Shown here: positions 7,623-14,979 of the stretch, piece after piece
Layout: every line of letters starts with the position of its first letter
How positions within the stretch are numbered: position 1 is the stretch's first letter
Position numbers and translations under genes: made by a program
Notes under the pieces: model-generated
What the model saw: only the letters and a program-made list of their open reading frames with translations
Database searches by the model: none
Told to the model about the DNA's origin: nothing
Source: QQUD01 sp039029915
Lineage (GTDB): Bacteria > Chloroflexota > Anaerolineae > Promineifilales > Promineifilaceae
Direction: 5' to 3'
DNA length: 24,241 nucleotides
Assembly: GCA_039029915.1 (NCBI GenBank)
Contig: JBCCFD010000066.1
Location: 1-24,241, forward strand

Positions 7623-9506
7623 TTATGCTTCCTCAAATTCCCCTTCAACAATATCAGGGTCTGCTTGAGGGGCGGTGCCGTTGCTGCTCTCACCAGCCTG
7701 CTGCTGATAAAGCGTTTGGCTGAGGGCATAGCTAGCCTGCTGGAGCTGTTCAGTTAAGGTTTTGATGTGGGTTGTGTCGTCGGTGGAAACGGCCGTTTTT
7801 AACTCAGACACAATGCCTTCAATTTGACTTCGCTCACCGGCATCAACTTGACCGTTGAGGTTACCTAATGTTGTTTCAACCGAGTAAACGAGCTGATCTG
7901 CACCGTTGCGGGCCTCAATCAGTTCACGCTGCCGATTATCATCAGCTTCGTGGGTTTTGGCAGCATTAACCATTGCTTCAACTTCTGAGTCGCTCAAGTT
8001 GGTTGACGCAGTGATTTGAATTTTTTGCTCAACACCGGTTGCTTTATCTTTGGCAGTGACATCCAAAATACCGTTGGCGTCGATGTCAAAGGTGACCTCA
8101 ATTTGAGGCACACCGCGCGGGGCAGCCGGAATGCCGTCTAGGCGGAACATGCCCAACGTTTTGTTATCACCCGCCATGGGGCGTTCACCCTGCAGGACAT
8201 GGATATCAACGGCCGTTTGGTTGTTTTCGGCCGTGCTGAAAACCTGCTGCTTGCGGGTGGGAATCGTTGTATTGCGCGGAATCAAGGGAGTCATCACGCC
8301 GCCCATCGTTTCAAGACCGAGGCTGAGTGGGGATACATCAAGCAAAAGCACGTCTTGAACGTCCCCCGTCAGAACGCCACCCTGAATAGCAGCACCTAAA
8401 GCCACAACCTCATCGGGATTAACGCTTTTGTTGGGCGCTTTGCCTGTTAGGGTAGACGCTAACTCTTGCACCATTGGCATCCGGCTTGAGCCACCTACGA
8501 GGACCACCTCATCAACTTCTGTGGCTTTTAAGCCAGCATCTTTGAGCGCTAACTCAAACGGCTTACGCAACCGATCTACCAAATCCAGCGTGATTTGTTC
8601 AAACTTGGCGCGCGTTAATGTTAGCTGAAGGTGCTTTGGCCCGCTGGCATCAGCCGTGATAAAAGGGAGATTGAGTTCGGTTTGCATGAGTGTGGACAGT
8701 TCGATTTTGGCTTTTTCAGCCCCTTCACGAAGCCGTTGAAGCGCTTGGCGATCTTTGCTTAAGTCGATGCCTTGGTCTTTTTTGAACTCTTCAATCATCC
8801 AAGACACGATTTTTTCATCCCAGTCGTCGCCACCGAGATGGGTGTCACCATTTGTTGCCTGTACTTCGACAATGCCATCACCAACCTCGAGGATAGAGAC
8901 ATCAAAGGTGCCCCCACCTAGGTCAAAGACAAGAATGGTTTGATTGTTGTCTTTGTCGAGCCCATAGGCCAGCGCAGCGGCTGTTGGCTCATTGATAATG
9001 CGCAACACCTCTAGCCCAGCAATTTTGCCAGCATCTTTTGTGGCTTGTCGTTGGCTATCGTTGAAGTATGCAGGGACTGTTATCACGGCTTTGGTGACAG
9101 GTTCACCTAAGAAAGCCTCAGAATCTCGCTTGATTTTTTGTAAGACAAATGCTGAAATTTCTTGGGGTGAAAAAACTTTATCGACAACGGGTACTTTAAC
9201 CCGAGCATCCCCTTGGGGGCCTGCCTCAATATCATAAGGCACAATCTCTTTTGTGCGCTTGGTGGCATCATCATTGATGCCCCGCCCCATAAGGCGTTTT
9301 ACTGAATAGACGGTGTTTTCTGGATTAACAACAGCCTGTCGTTTTGCGGTTTGACCAACTAATCGTTCACCTTTTTTATTAAAGGCAACGATGGATGGAA
9401 TGGTGTTTCCCCCTTCGGCTGAAGGAATGACTGAAGGGTCTCCCCCCTCGATAACGGCCACGACGCTGTTGGTTGTTCCCAGGTCGATACCAATGATTTT
9501 ACTCAT
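7623..9506 (-). CDS. dnaK: Molecular chaperone DnaK (Hsp70)
   Basis: A 627-residue Hsp70 of normal length. The ATPase domain begins MSKIIGIDLGTTNSVVAVIE (phosphate loop 1) and contains 'VPAYFNDSQRQATKDAG', 'INEPTAAALAYG', 'DLGGGTFDVSILE' and 'VVLVGGSSRMP'. The substrate-binding domain shows 'LLLDVSPLSLGLET' and 'IPRNTTIP', and the acidic C-terminal tail ends EGEFEEA. It binds exposed hydrophobic segments in cycles of ATP hydrolysis with DnaJ and GrpE in the cytoplasm. GGAGG precedes the ATG. dnaJ follows; grpE and hrcA are not next to it. I found no CIRCE operator (TTAGCACTC-N9-GAGTGCTAA) in the 252-base upstream region, so regulation differs from HrcA-controlled operons or relies on another signal. 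Confidence 0.98.
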   Translation of the reverse strand: MSKIIGIDLGTTNSVVAVIEGGDPSVIPSAEGGNTIPSIVAFNKKGERLVGQTAKRQAVVNPENTVYSVKRLMGRGINDDATKRTKEIVPYDIEAGPQGDARVKVPVVDKVFSPQEISAFVLQKIKRDSEAFLGEPVTKAVITVPAYFNDSQRQATKDAGKIAGLEVLRIINEPTAAALAYGLDKDNNQTILVFDLGGGTFDVSILEVGDGIVEVQATNGDTHLGGDDWDEKIVSWMIEEFKKDQGIDLSKDRQALQRLREGAEKAKIELSTLMQTELNLPFITADASGPKHLQLTLTRAKFEQITLDLVDRLRKPFELALKDAGLKATEVDEVVLVGGSSRMPMVQELASTLTGKAPNKSVNPDEVVALGAAIQGGVLTGDVQDVLLLDVSPLSLGLETMGGVMTPLIPRNTTIPTRKQQVFSTAENNQTAVDIHVLQGERPMAGDNKTLGMFRLDGIPAAPRGVPQIEVTFDIDANGILDVTAKDKATGVEQKIQITASTNLSDSEVEAMVNAAKTHEADDNRQRELIEARNGADQLVYSVETTLGNLNGQVDAGERSQIEGIVSELKTAVSTDDTTHIKTLTEQLQQASYALSQTLYQQQAGESSNGTAPQADPDIVEGEFEEA

Positions 9507-9715
9507 AACAATAATCCTCCGATATGTAATTTCGGTCTAATTTAATGGTATTTACAAATTGAATAATGAGCTGTAGCGTGAGGGTGTAGTTTGTTTTTCT
9601 GGTGCCTCAGCGCACTATTCATCAATTAACTTTTCAACAAGGATTAGTTTCGTAAACGGCCGTTAGATTTGTGTAAGTTAACTGTTAGAGAAATATATGA
9701 GGAGATATAGGGGAG

Positions 9716-9750
9716 AAAGCCACCCAAAATGTGTCGTTTTGGGTGGCTTT
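9716..9750 (-). terminator. Terminator of the secreted lectin-like gene
   Basis: A perfect 14-bp stem (AAAGCCACCCAAAA at 9716-9729, TTTTGGGTGGCTTT at 9737-9750) with a 7-nt loop lies eight bases beyond the stop codon of the minus-strand gene. The U tract in gene direction is short (TTTCTCC). It also insulates the dnaK upstream region. Confidence 0.75.
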
Positions 9751-9758
9751 GTTATAGT

Positions 9759-10784
9759 TTAATCGGTAGAGGCGGGTAAGCTGATTTCGCCAACGTTCGA
9801 TATCATTGGTAAATAAAGGAAATCTGTGGCGGTTGCAAAATTGGCAATAACCGTTGTGTCACCTGAAATGTTTACTGTTTGTGGAGATGCATGTCCCGAA
9901 AGAGTGCCACCCCAGCCCGTGAAAACAGCCCCAAAATTGGCAGTTGGGGTAAGGATTACAGTTTCACCACAATTGTAGGTTGCTTTGTTTGGGCTTACGT
10001 CTAGAGAGCCTGGACCTGATACAGATGAATTCAATGTAAAAGCGTCGTTATCTTCAGGCAAAATTGGAGAGTCGGTGTTAAAAATGTAATCAACTGCAGC
10101 TGTAAAATTAGGGGCTGGATCGGCTGTGCCAACATTGCCAACAAAGATACCGACGTCGTTAACGACTAACCCTGCGTAGGTGATTGATAAGTGATTAAGC
10201 CAAGTGCCTGAATTAATTCGATATTCTTGACTATAGACGTCTCCGGTGCGTCGGATCTGCATGGCTAATTCACTCCCCGATGAAATCACGGTTGCCTGAG
10301 AATCAGTCACCACGCCATTTTCAAATTTAGCATAGAAGACATTTGTATTTTCACCATCATTAAAAAAGTCAAATCGGATTTTATTATTATCATCTTGTTG
10401 AATTAAGATGCCTTGAATTTGGAATTTAGAGTTAACCGTTGTGTTAAATTGGGCTTCGATTTCAAAGTCGGTATTGCTCACTGTCTGCAGAATTCTGGGG
10501 GCTGTGTTGGCACCTTCCCACATATCGTGATTGATGCCTGCTGGAACTTCCAAAAGCATCTGGGTGCCATTGAGGGTTAATGTGCTATCTCCTAGTGGGT
10601 CAATAAATGTCCAATGCGAAGCTAGGTTACAATAATTGAAATCATCTGAAATAAAGGTTCCTCCGACAAACCGGTTTGATTCGGAGGCATCATTGGCTTG
10701 ATTTGCCTGCACAACCCCAATTGTGATAAGCAAACTCATTGCTACAAAAATGAGCAAATATTGAATCGATACTATTTTTTTCAC
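9759..10784 (-). CDS. Secreted protein: concanavalin-like domain plus InlB-type B-repeat
   Basis: A 341-residue exported protein of unknown substrate. Translation starts at GTG 10784, preceded by GAGAGGA; the nearby ATG five bases upstream hits a stop at once. Residues 1 to about 28 are a signal peptide (MKKIVS start, hydrophobic LLIFVAMSLLITIGVV, then QANQA). Residues about 45-240 look like a jelly-roll lectin/glucanase domain (LamG or DUF1349 type): 'DDFNYCNLASHWTF', 'FEIEAQFNT', 'IRFDFFNDGENTNVFYAKF'. Residues about 255-320 resemble a divergent InlB B-repeat ('GWGGTLSG', 'GDTTVIANFA'). The tail contains 'FLYLPMISN', like the C-terminal YLP segments I know from many Chloroflexi secreted proteins; any sorting role is inference. 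It is probably extracellular carbohydrate- or surface-binding. No catalytic residues stand out. Confidence 0.75.
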   Translation of the reverse strand: MKKIVSIQYLLIFVAMSLLITIGVVQANQANDASESNRFVGGTFISDDFNYCNLASHWTFIDPLGDSTLTLNGTQMLLEVPAGINHDMWEGANTAPRILQTVSNTDFEIEAQFNTTVNSKFQIQGILIQQDDNNKIRFDFFNDGENTNVFYAKFENGVVTDSQATVISSGSELAMQIRRTGDVYSQEYRINSGTWLNHLSITYAGLVVNDVGIFVGNVGTADPAPNFTAAVDYIFNTDSPILPEDNDAFTLNSSVSGPGSLDVSPNKATYNCGETVILTPTANFGAVFTGWGGTLSGHASPQTVNISGDTTVIANFATATDFLYLPMISNVGEISLPASTD

Positions 10785-11097
10785 GGCATTCCTCTCAAAA
10801 TTTTAGGTCATACCCCAATTTTGTGGCGCAAAAGATAGGGGCTATCTGAAAATAAGGCTATTCTACAAAAAAATGTAATGAATAGGACTTTAGATTAATT
10901 TTTAATGGTTTCCATGCATCTTAAGATTGTAAAAATTGACAACGGCCGTATCCCCCCATACCATAAAAGCGTATAAGAAATGGTCCGCTTAGCTACATTT
11001 TGATCAAGAGGACCTATCAATAAAAACCATAAGCTGCCAGCATCGTGCCAAATTCATTTACAAAATAGCTGATCGTTAGAACAAAAAAGGAGAAGCG
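10785..11097. other. Divergent intergenic region (313 bp)
   Basis: This AT-rich spacer separates the secreted lectin-like gene (-) and the trypsin-fold peptidase gene (+). It holds a likely plus-strand promoter (10936-10964), one ACGGCCGT palindrome at 10942 inside that promoter, and a ribosome site AAAGGAGAAG just before ATG 11098. I see no small gene, tRNA or strong hairpin in it. Confidence 0.6.
10936..10964 (+). promoter_or_regulatory. Promoter for the trypsin-fold peptidase gene
   Basis: A perfect -35 TTGACA (10936-10941) and TACCAT (10959-10964) as -10 are separated by exactly 17 bases. The palindrome ACGGCCGT occupies the first 8 bases of the spacer. The predicted leader to ATG 11098 is about 127 nt. 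The -10 box is only 4/6, so the start site is tentative. Confidence 0.5.
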
Positions 11098-12168
11098 ATG
11101 GAAATTCAAGCTGCTACTGAAGCTATTATGCCTAAAGCTAATGTTGTCGGTGTGGGCATTGGATATAAAACCCAGAATGGGGAAATTGTTCGAGATAGCG
11201 AGGGAAATCCAATCCAATGTATAGTGGTTTCTGTGGCTCGAAAGGTGGCTTTAGAGACACTTTCAGTTGCCGATCGAGTGCCGGAAATGTTTATGGATGA
11301 GCCAACCGATGTGATTGAGACTGGCCCCATTTCGGTGATTAGTGAGCTGCCTGGGGCGGTGGCTGTCAATCCGCGCGAGCGAATACGGCCGATTCAGCCG
11401 GGGATTTCAACAGGGCTTAACCCAGGCGTGACGGCAGGGACGATTGGGCTTTTGGTTCGTAAATCGGGTGATCCAAATACCTATATGCTTTCCAATTGGC
11501 ACGTCATTGCCGCTAACAATGTGTCAGTGAATGAGCGTGACGTGGTGACGATTACCCAACCCGGCAATTTTGATGGCGGTCGGACACCAGACGACGTGAT
11601 TGCATTATTATCAGATTTTGTGCCGATTAAATCTGGGAGTGGTGGTGGTGGCGCACCGAGCGGCTGCGGCACTGCCGCTGCAGTGGCGTGGTTGCCCAAT
11701 TTAATTGCTTCAGCCGTTGGGTCGAATACGCGACTGGTGCCCATGTCAGCGGCCGTTCCTGAAATGGAAGGCAATTTAGTCGATGCGGCGCTGGCTCGGT
11801 TAACTGTCGACGAATTTGATCTTGCTTTACCAGAAATTGGTCAGGTGACAGGCACAGGTGAGCCGACACTTGGAATGCGCGTGCAAAAGTTTGGTCGTAC
11901 AACTGATTTCACGGTGGGTACGATTACGCAAGTGAACGCCACGTTTGAGGTATCTGGGTATCCCAATGGGAATGCGACGTTTACTAACCAAGTGGCAATG
12001 ACAGCAGATAGCGGTCCGTTTTTACAGGGGGGCGATAGCGGTAGCTCGCTTATTTCGGAAGATAATAAGATGGTGGGGCTTTGTTTTGCCGGCTCAAACA
12101 CCATTGGAATTGCTAATACGTGGGAAAACGTGGCATCGTTGCTTAATATTTCGCCTATTTTTAGTTAA
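11098..12168 (+). CDS. Intracellular trypsin-fold serine peptidase (S1-like / NAL1-like)
   Basis: A 356-residue protein with no signal peptide or membrane segment. The N-terminal part has 'ANVVGVGIGYKTQNGE', a segment seen in a group of bacterial S1-like peptidases related to plant NAL1. A catalytic triad can be assigned: His135 in 'LSNWHVIA', Asp229 in 'NLVDAALA' and Ser314 in 'GGDSGSS', in the correct order for a chymotrypsin fold. A Gly/Ser-rich insertion (about 178-192) with one Cys interrupts the barrel. AGGAGAAG precedes the ATG. It stands alone, transcribed from its own near-consensus promoter, convergent with the helicase gene. The substrate is unknown. Cytoplasmic location makes a regulatory or quality-control protease more likely than a digestive one. 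Confidence 0.8.
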   Translation: MEIQAATEAIMPKANVVGVGIGYKTQNGEIVRDSEGNPIQCIVVSVARKVALETLSVADRVPEMFMDEPTDVIETGPISVISELPGAVAVNPRERIRPIQPGISTGLNPGVTAGTIGLLVRKSGDPNTYMLSNWHVIAANNVSVNERDVVTITQPGNFDGGRTPDDVIALLSDFVPIKSGSGGGGAPSGCGTAAAVAWLPNLIASAVGSNTRLVPMSAAVPEMEGNLVDAALARLTVDEFDLALPEIGQVTGTGEPTLGMRVQKFGRTTDFTVGTITQVNATFEVSGYPNGNATFTNQVAMTADSGPFLQGGDSGSSLISEDNKMVGLCFAGSNTIGIANTWENVASLLNISPIFS

Positions 12169-12272
12169 GTTTTAATTGTATAGGCTTGGTTACGGCCGTT
12201 TTCAATAAATAACTTGCGAATCGCTGAATAGTCGAATAATTATCGCCTTGCGCTGCACTTGATGGCTTGTTC

Positions 12273-14381
12273 TTACAACTCTTCCCACACTGAATGGTAA
12301 GCACCGGTTTCTTCCCAATGAGTGACTAAGTCAGCAAAGAAGGAGTGGGCGGTAATGGTGGCGCTGTCACCGATGACGAGCAGCTTACGGCGGGCGCGGG
12401 TAAGGGCCACATTCATGCGGCGTGTTTCTGACAGGAATCCAATATCGCCATTCTCATTTGCTCGGACAAGGGAAATGAGTATGGCTTCTTTTTCTCTACC
12501 CTGAAAGCCGTCCACTGAGAAAATTTCAATCTCTTCACCCAGCAGCTCTCGTAACAGCCGCACCTGAGCGGCATAAGGGGTAATAATCCCAATTTGGTTC
12601 GGGTTGAGACCCGCTTCAAATAGCTGCTGGGCTTTTTTGGCAATGAGCTGGGCTTCCTGTGGATTGAGTCGGCTGGTGCCATCCTGTTCTAGTTCCTCAT
12701 CGTAGCTGGCCCCAGCGGTGTCGATGTAGGTAACGGCCGTTTCCAGCAAGCCATCCCCGTTACCGTTTGCCAAATCTGTTAGTAAATGCGCCTTTACAGA
12801 CTCATGCGCCAGTAAGCTGTTGTCATAGAAGGTTTGGGAGCTAAAGGCCATAATTGCCTCGTTCATCCGATATTGGACGATTAGCTGACGGGAAAGGGCG
12901 CCACCAGCCTGATTCATCAACATTTCAAGCAGGCTCTTCCCAAATCCGGCCTCTTCTGCCCTTTTGGAGAGGATGGTTGGGGGAAGCTGGCAATGGTCGC
13001 CAGCTAACACAACCCGGTTAGCGCGCGTGATTGGAATCCAAGTAGCCGCTTGGGTGGTTTGCCCTGCTTCATCAACGACGCAGAGATCAAACTGGCGACC
13101 GCCAATGAGGCTGCTGTCTATCCCAGTAAGTGTAGACAACAAAACGGTGGCTCGATCTAGCACCTGCTCAACTGCGCGACTTTCCAGTTGACGTGCCTCT
13201 TTGAGCATAGCTTTTGATTCTAACTGCATCGCCTGCTTGGCCCCTTTCTCCGGTTTGGCGCGCCGCCATTTCCCAGCCGACTCTTTTAGCCCCATTGCTT
13301 CTTTGCGCAGCTTTTTGGCTAGCTTGTACTCATCATTTTCGGCTACTTGTGCATCTAGCGTGTAAGGAAGAAGGCTGTCTGCAATGCGAGCCGGATGCCC
13401 CAGCCGAAGTACATTTTCTCCTGCTAAAACCAATGATTCACAGAGGTTGTCAACGGCCGTATGGCTGGGGGCGCAGGCCAGCACTTTTTCTCCCGCTTCA
13501 ATCGCAGCTCGAATGAGGGCGACGACGGTGGTTGTTTTTCCAGTTCCCGGTGGGCCGTGAATTAAGGCGATGTCTTGGGCCTGCATCCCGTGTTGGAGTG
13601 CCTCCTGTTGGGAAGGGTTTAAGGGGGAGAGGATGGTGTCAGAAACGGCCGTTTCGGTCACAAAATAAGCGTCCTGCTCCCCTAAAATGACATCTCTTAT
13701 TTCAGCTAAACGATTATGATTGGCTGACGCCACTTTTGATAGAGCTTGGACCATTCGTTGACGCCCCACCGCATCATTGGAGCGGCTAATGGTGAGGGTA
13801 GGTTGATCGGCTAACGCCTCATGCAGCGCTTGGTTGATGACAATTTCCACAAATGAGCGGCGCATTTGGCTGATCACACCCCGCTGATAATCATCTGCTG
13901 AGACAGTTGGAGCAGAAAGCACTATCGGAGTTCCAACTGATAATTTGCTCCAAGGAAGCGATTTTTGTTCATTTTTAGGGGCTAGCCGCAGCAGGATCCG
14001 TCCACCCAGAGTGACATCTTCACTTTTGACGACCAGCTGGCTAAGGCTGTTTTCCAAATCTCGTTTTTGCTCAGCATACTGCTTTTGTTCTTCTTGGGCC
14101 TCCCAGTCAAGCCAGCGAAGCTGATTTTGGAAATATACACCGAGTGTTTCGCCATTAACTTGCTGCCATGCCTGCAGGCGTCCTCCATCAAAAGCCAATC
14201 CATCAAGCTTTTTAACCACTTTTGAGGCCACGCTTTCTTCAACCTCAACGGTTGCCATCCCGCCGTTGACGACGATTTTGCCAACGGCAGTTTTCTCAAC
14301 GTTGCCTTGTTCGATCAGAAGCTTAAAAACCCCACCGCGGCGGGTTTGAGGAGAGAGATTATCGATGAAAATTAAAATCAT
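12273..14381 (-). CDS. SF1B helicase (UPF1/IGHMBP2-like) with DbpA-like N-terminal RNA-binding domain
   Basis: A 702-residue protein. Helicase motifs are all present: Walker A GPPGTGKT (276-283), 'APSHTAVDNL' (Ia), DEAGQ (437-441, motif II), 'GDHCQLPPT' (III), 'QYRMNEAI' (IV), 'VDGFQGREKE' (V) and 'RRMNVALTRARRKL' (VI). This set is typical of the UPF1/SMUBP2 group, 5'-3' RNA/DNA helicases. Residues about 18-72 ('LLIEQGNV', 'VGKIVVNGGMATVEVEE', 'LDGLAFDGGRL') resemble the DbpA RNA-binding fold (RRM-like) found at the C-terminus of DEAD-box helicases. An alpha-helical insertion (about 350-405) is rich in Lys, Ala and Glu. ATG 14381 has no ribosome site, so the start is uncertain; the next in-frame ATG would cut into the RNA-binding domain. 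Likely role: RNA or R-loop unwinding. Convergent with the peptidase gene. Confidence 0.88.
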   Translation of the reverse strand: MILIFIDNLSPQTRRGGVFKLLIEQGNVEKTAVGKIVVNGGMATVEVEESVASKVVKKLDGLAFDGGRLQAWQQVNGETLGVYFQNQLRWLDWEAQEEQKQYAEQKRDLENSLSQLVVKSEDVTLGGRILLRLAPKNEQKSLPWSKLSVGTPIVLSAPTVSADDYQRGVISQMRRSFVEIVINQALHEALADQPTLTISRSNDAVGRQRMVQALSKVASANHNRLAEIRDVILGEQDAYFVTETAVSDTILSPLNPSQQEALQHGMQAQDIALIHGPPGTGKTTTVVALIRAAIEAGEKVLACAPSHTAVDNLCESLVLAGENVLRLGHPARIADSLLPYTLDAQVAENDEYKLAKKLRKEAMGLKESAGKWRRAKPEKGAKQAMQLESKAMLKEARQLESRAVEQVLDRATVLLSTLTGIDSSLIGGRQFDLCVVDEAGQTTQAATWIPITRANRVVLAGDHCQLPPTILSKRAEEAGFGKSLLEMLMNQAGGALSRQLIVQYRMNEAIMAFSSQTFYDNSLLAHESVKAHLLTDLANGNGDGLLETAVTYIDTAGASYDEELEQDGTSRLNPQEAQLIAKKAQQLFEAGLNPNQIGIITPYAAQVRLLRELLGEEIEIFSVDGFQGREKEAILISLVRANENGDIGFLSETRRMNVALTRARRKLLVIGDSATITAHSFFADLVTHWEETGAYHSVWEEL

Positions 14382-14518
14382 AGTTCGTTTTGGTTGGCGT
14401 TAAAGTTAGTGTTGAGCGTGTAGGGGGAGGTATTTATAGCGGTTCCTTGTAACCTGAAGAGCAGAACTACAGCAAGTAACCTTGCAACCCTGCAATTTTC
14501 CAACCTTGCGCCTCTGCC

Positions 14519-14974
14519 TCACTCATTTACTACCTTTAATTGAATCCCTAGCTCATTAAGAACGGCTGTTTGCGCCGCCCACATTGTTTTTCTATCGGGG
14601 GGATCGATATCATCATAGCCCAGCAGGTGTAGCGTGCCGTGAACCCCTAACAGCTGCAGCTCTTCAGCTAGGGTGTGTCCTTCCTTTGCCGCATGATGCT
14701 GAGCATAATTGACGGATATTACAATATCACCCAGATAATGCTCCATACCGACTGTTGGTTCGGCTGGAAAGCTTAAAATATCCGTTGGGGTGTCTTTTTG
14801 GCGAAATTGGGCGTTTAGCTGCTGCAGATGCGGATTATCGGATAAAACAAGGCTAAGCTGAGCGTTTGGGTGGGCTTTTTCGTAGGTGAGTGTGGTTAAA
14901 ACGGCCGTTTTAATCAAAGTGATTAAGCTTTTCTCCACCTCAACTAAGGCTTGAATGTCAATCTCAAAACTCAT
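14519..14974 (-). CDS. ybeY: Endoribonuclease / rRNA maturation factor YbeY
   Basis: A 151-residue protein of normal length. 'NAQFRQKDTPTDILSFPAEP' and 'LGDIVISV' are hallmark YbeY segments, and the metal site reads HGTLHLLGYDDID. YbeY is a zinc-dependent RNase involved in 16S rRNA 3'-end maturation and 70S quality control. The canonical site is HGxLHLxGYDH; here H112 and H116 are present but the third ligand is Asp122 (codon at 14609-14611). Aspartate could still bind the metal, or activity could be altered. The gene starts 5 bases after the pgpH-like stop, so it is co-transcribed and probably translationally coupled; this order (HD-membrane protein, then ybeY) is conserved in many bacteria. 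One ACGGCCGT lies at 14901. Confidence 0.93.
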   Translation of the reverse strand: MSFEIDIQALVEVEKSLITLIKTAVLTTLTYEKAHPNAQLSLVLSDNPHLQQLNAQFRQKDTPTDILSFPAEPTVGMEHYLGDIVISVNYAQHHAAKEGHTLAEELQLLGVHGTLHLLGYDDIDPPDRKTMWAAQTAVLNELGIQLKVVNE

Positions 14975-14979
14975 GTGCG

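Noticed and set aside
9507..9715. CIRCE operator or tRNA upstream of dnaK
   Set aside because: Neither the CIRCE arms nor a cloverleaf-like sequence could be found.
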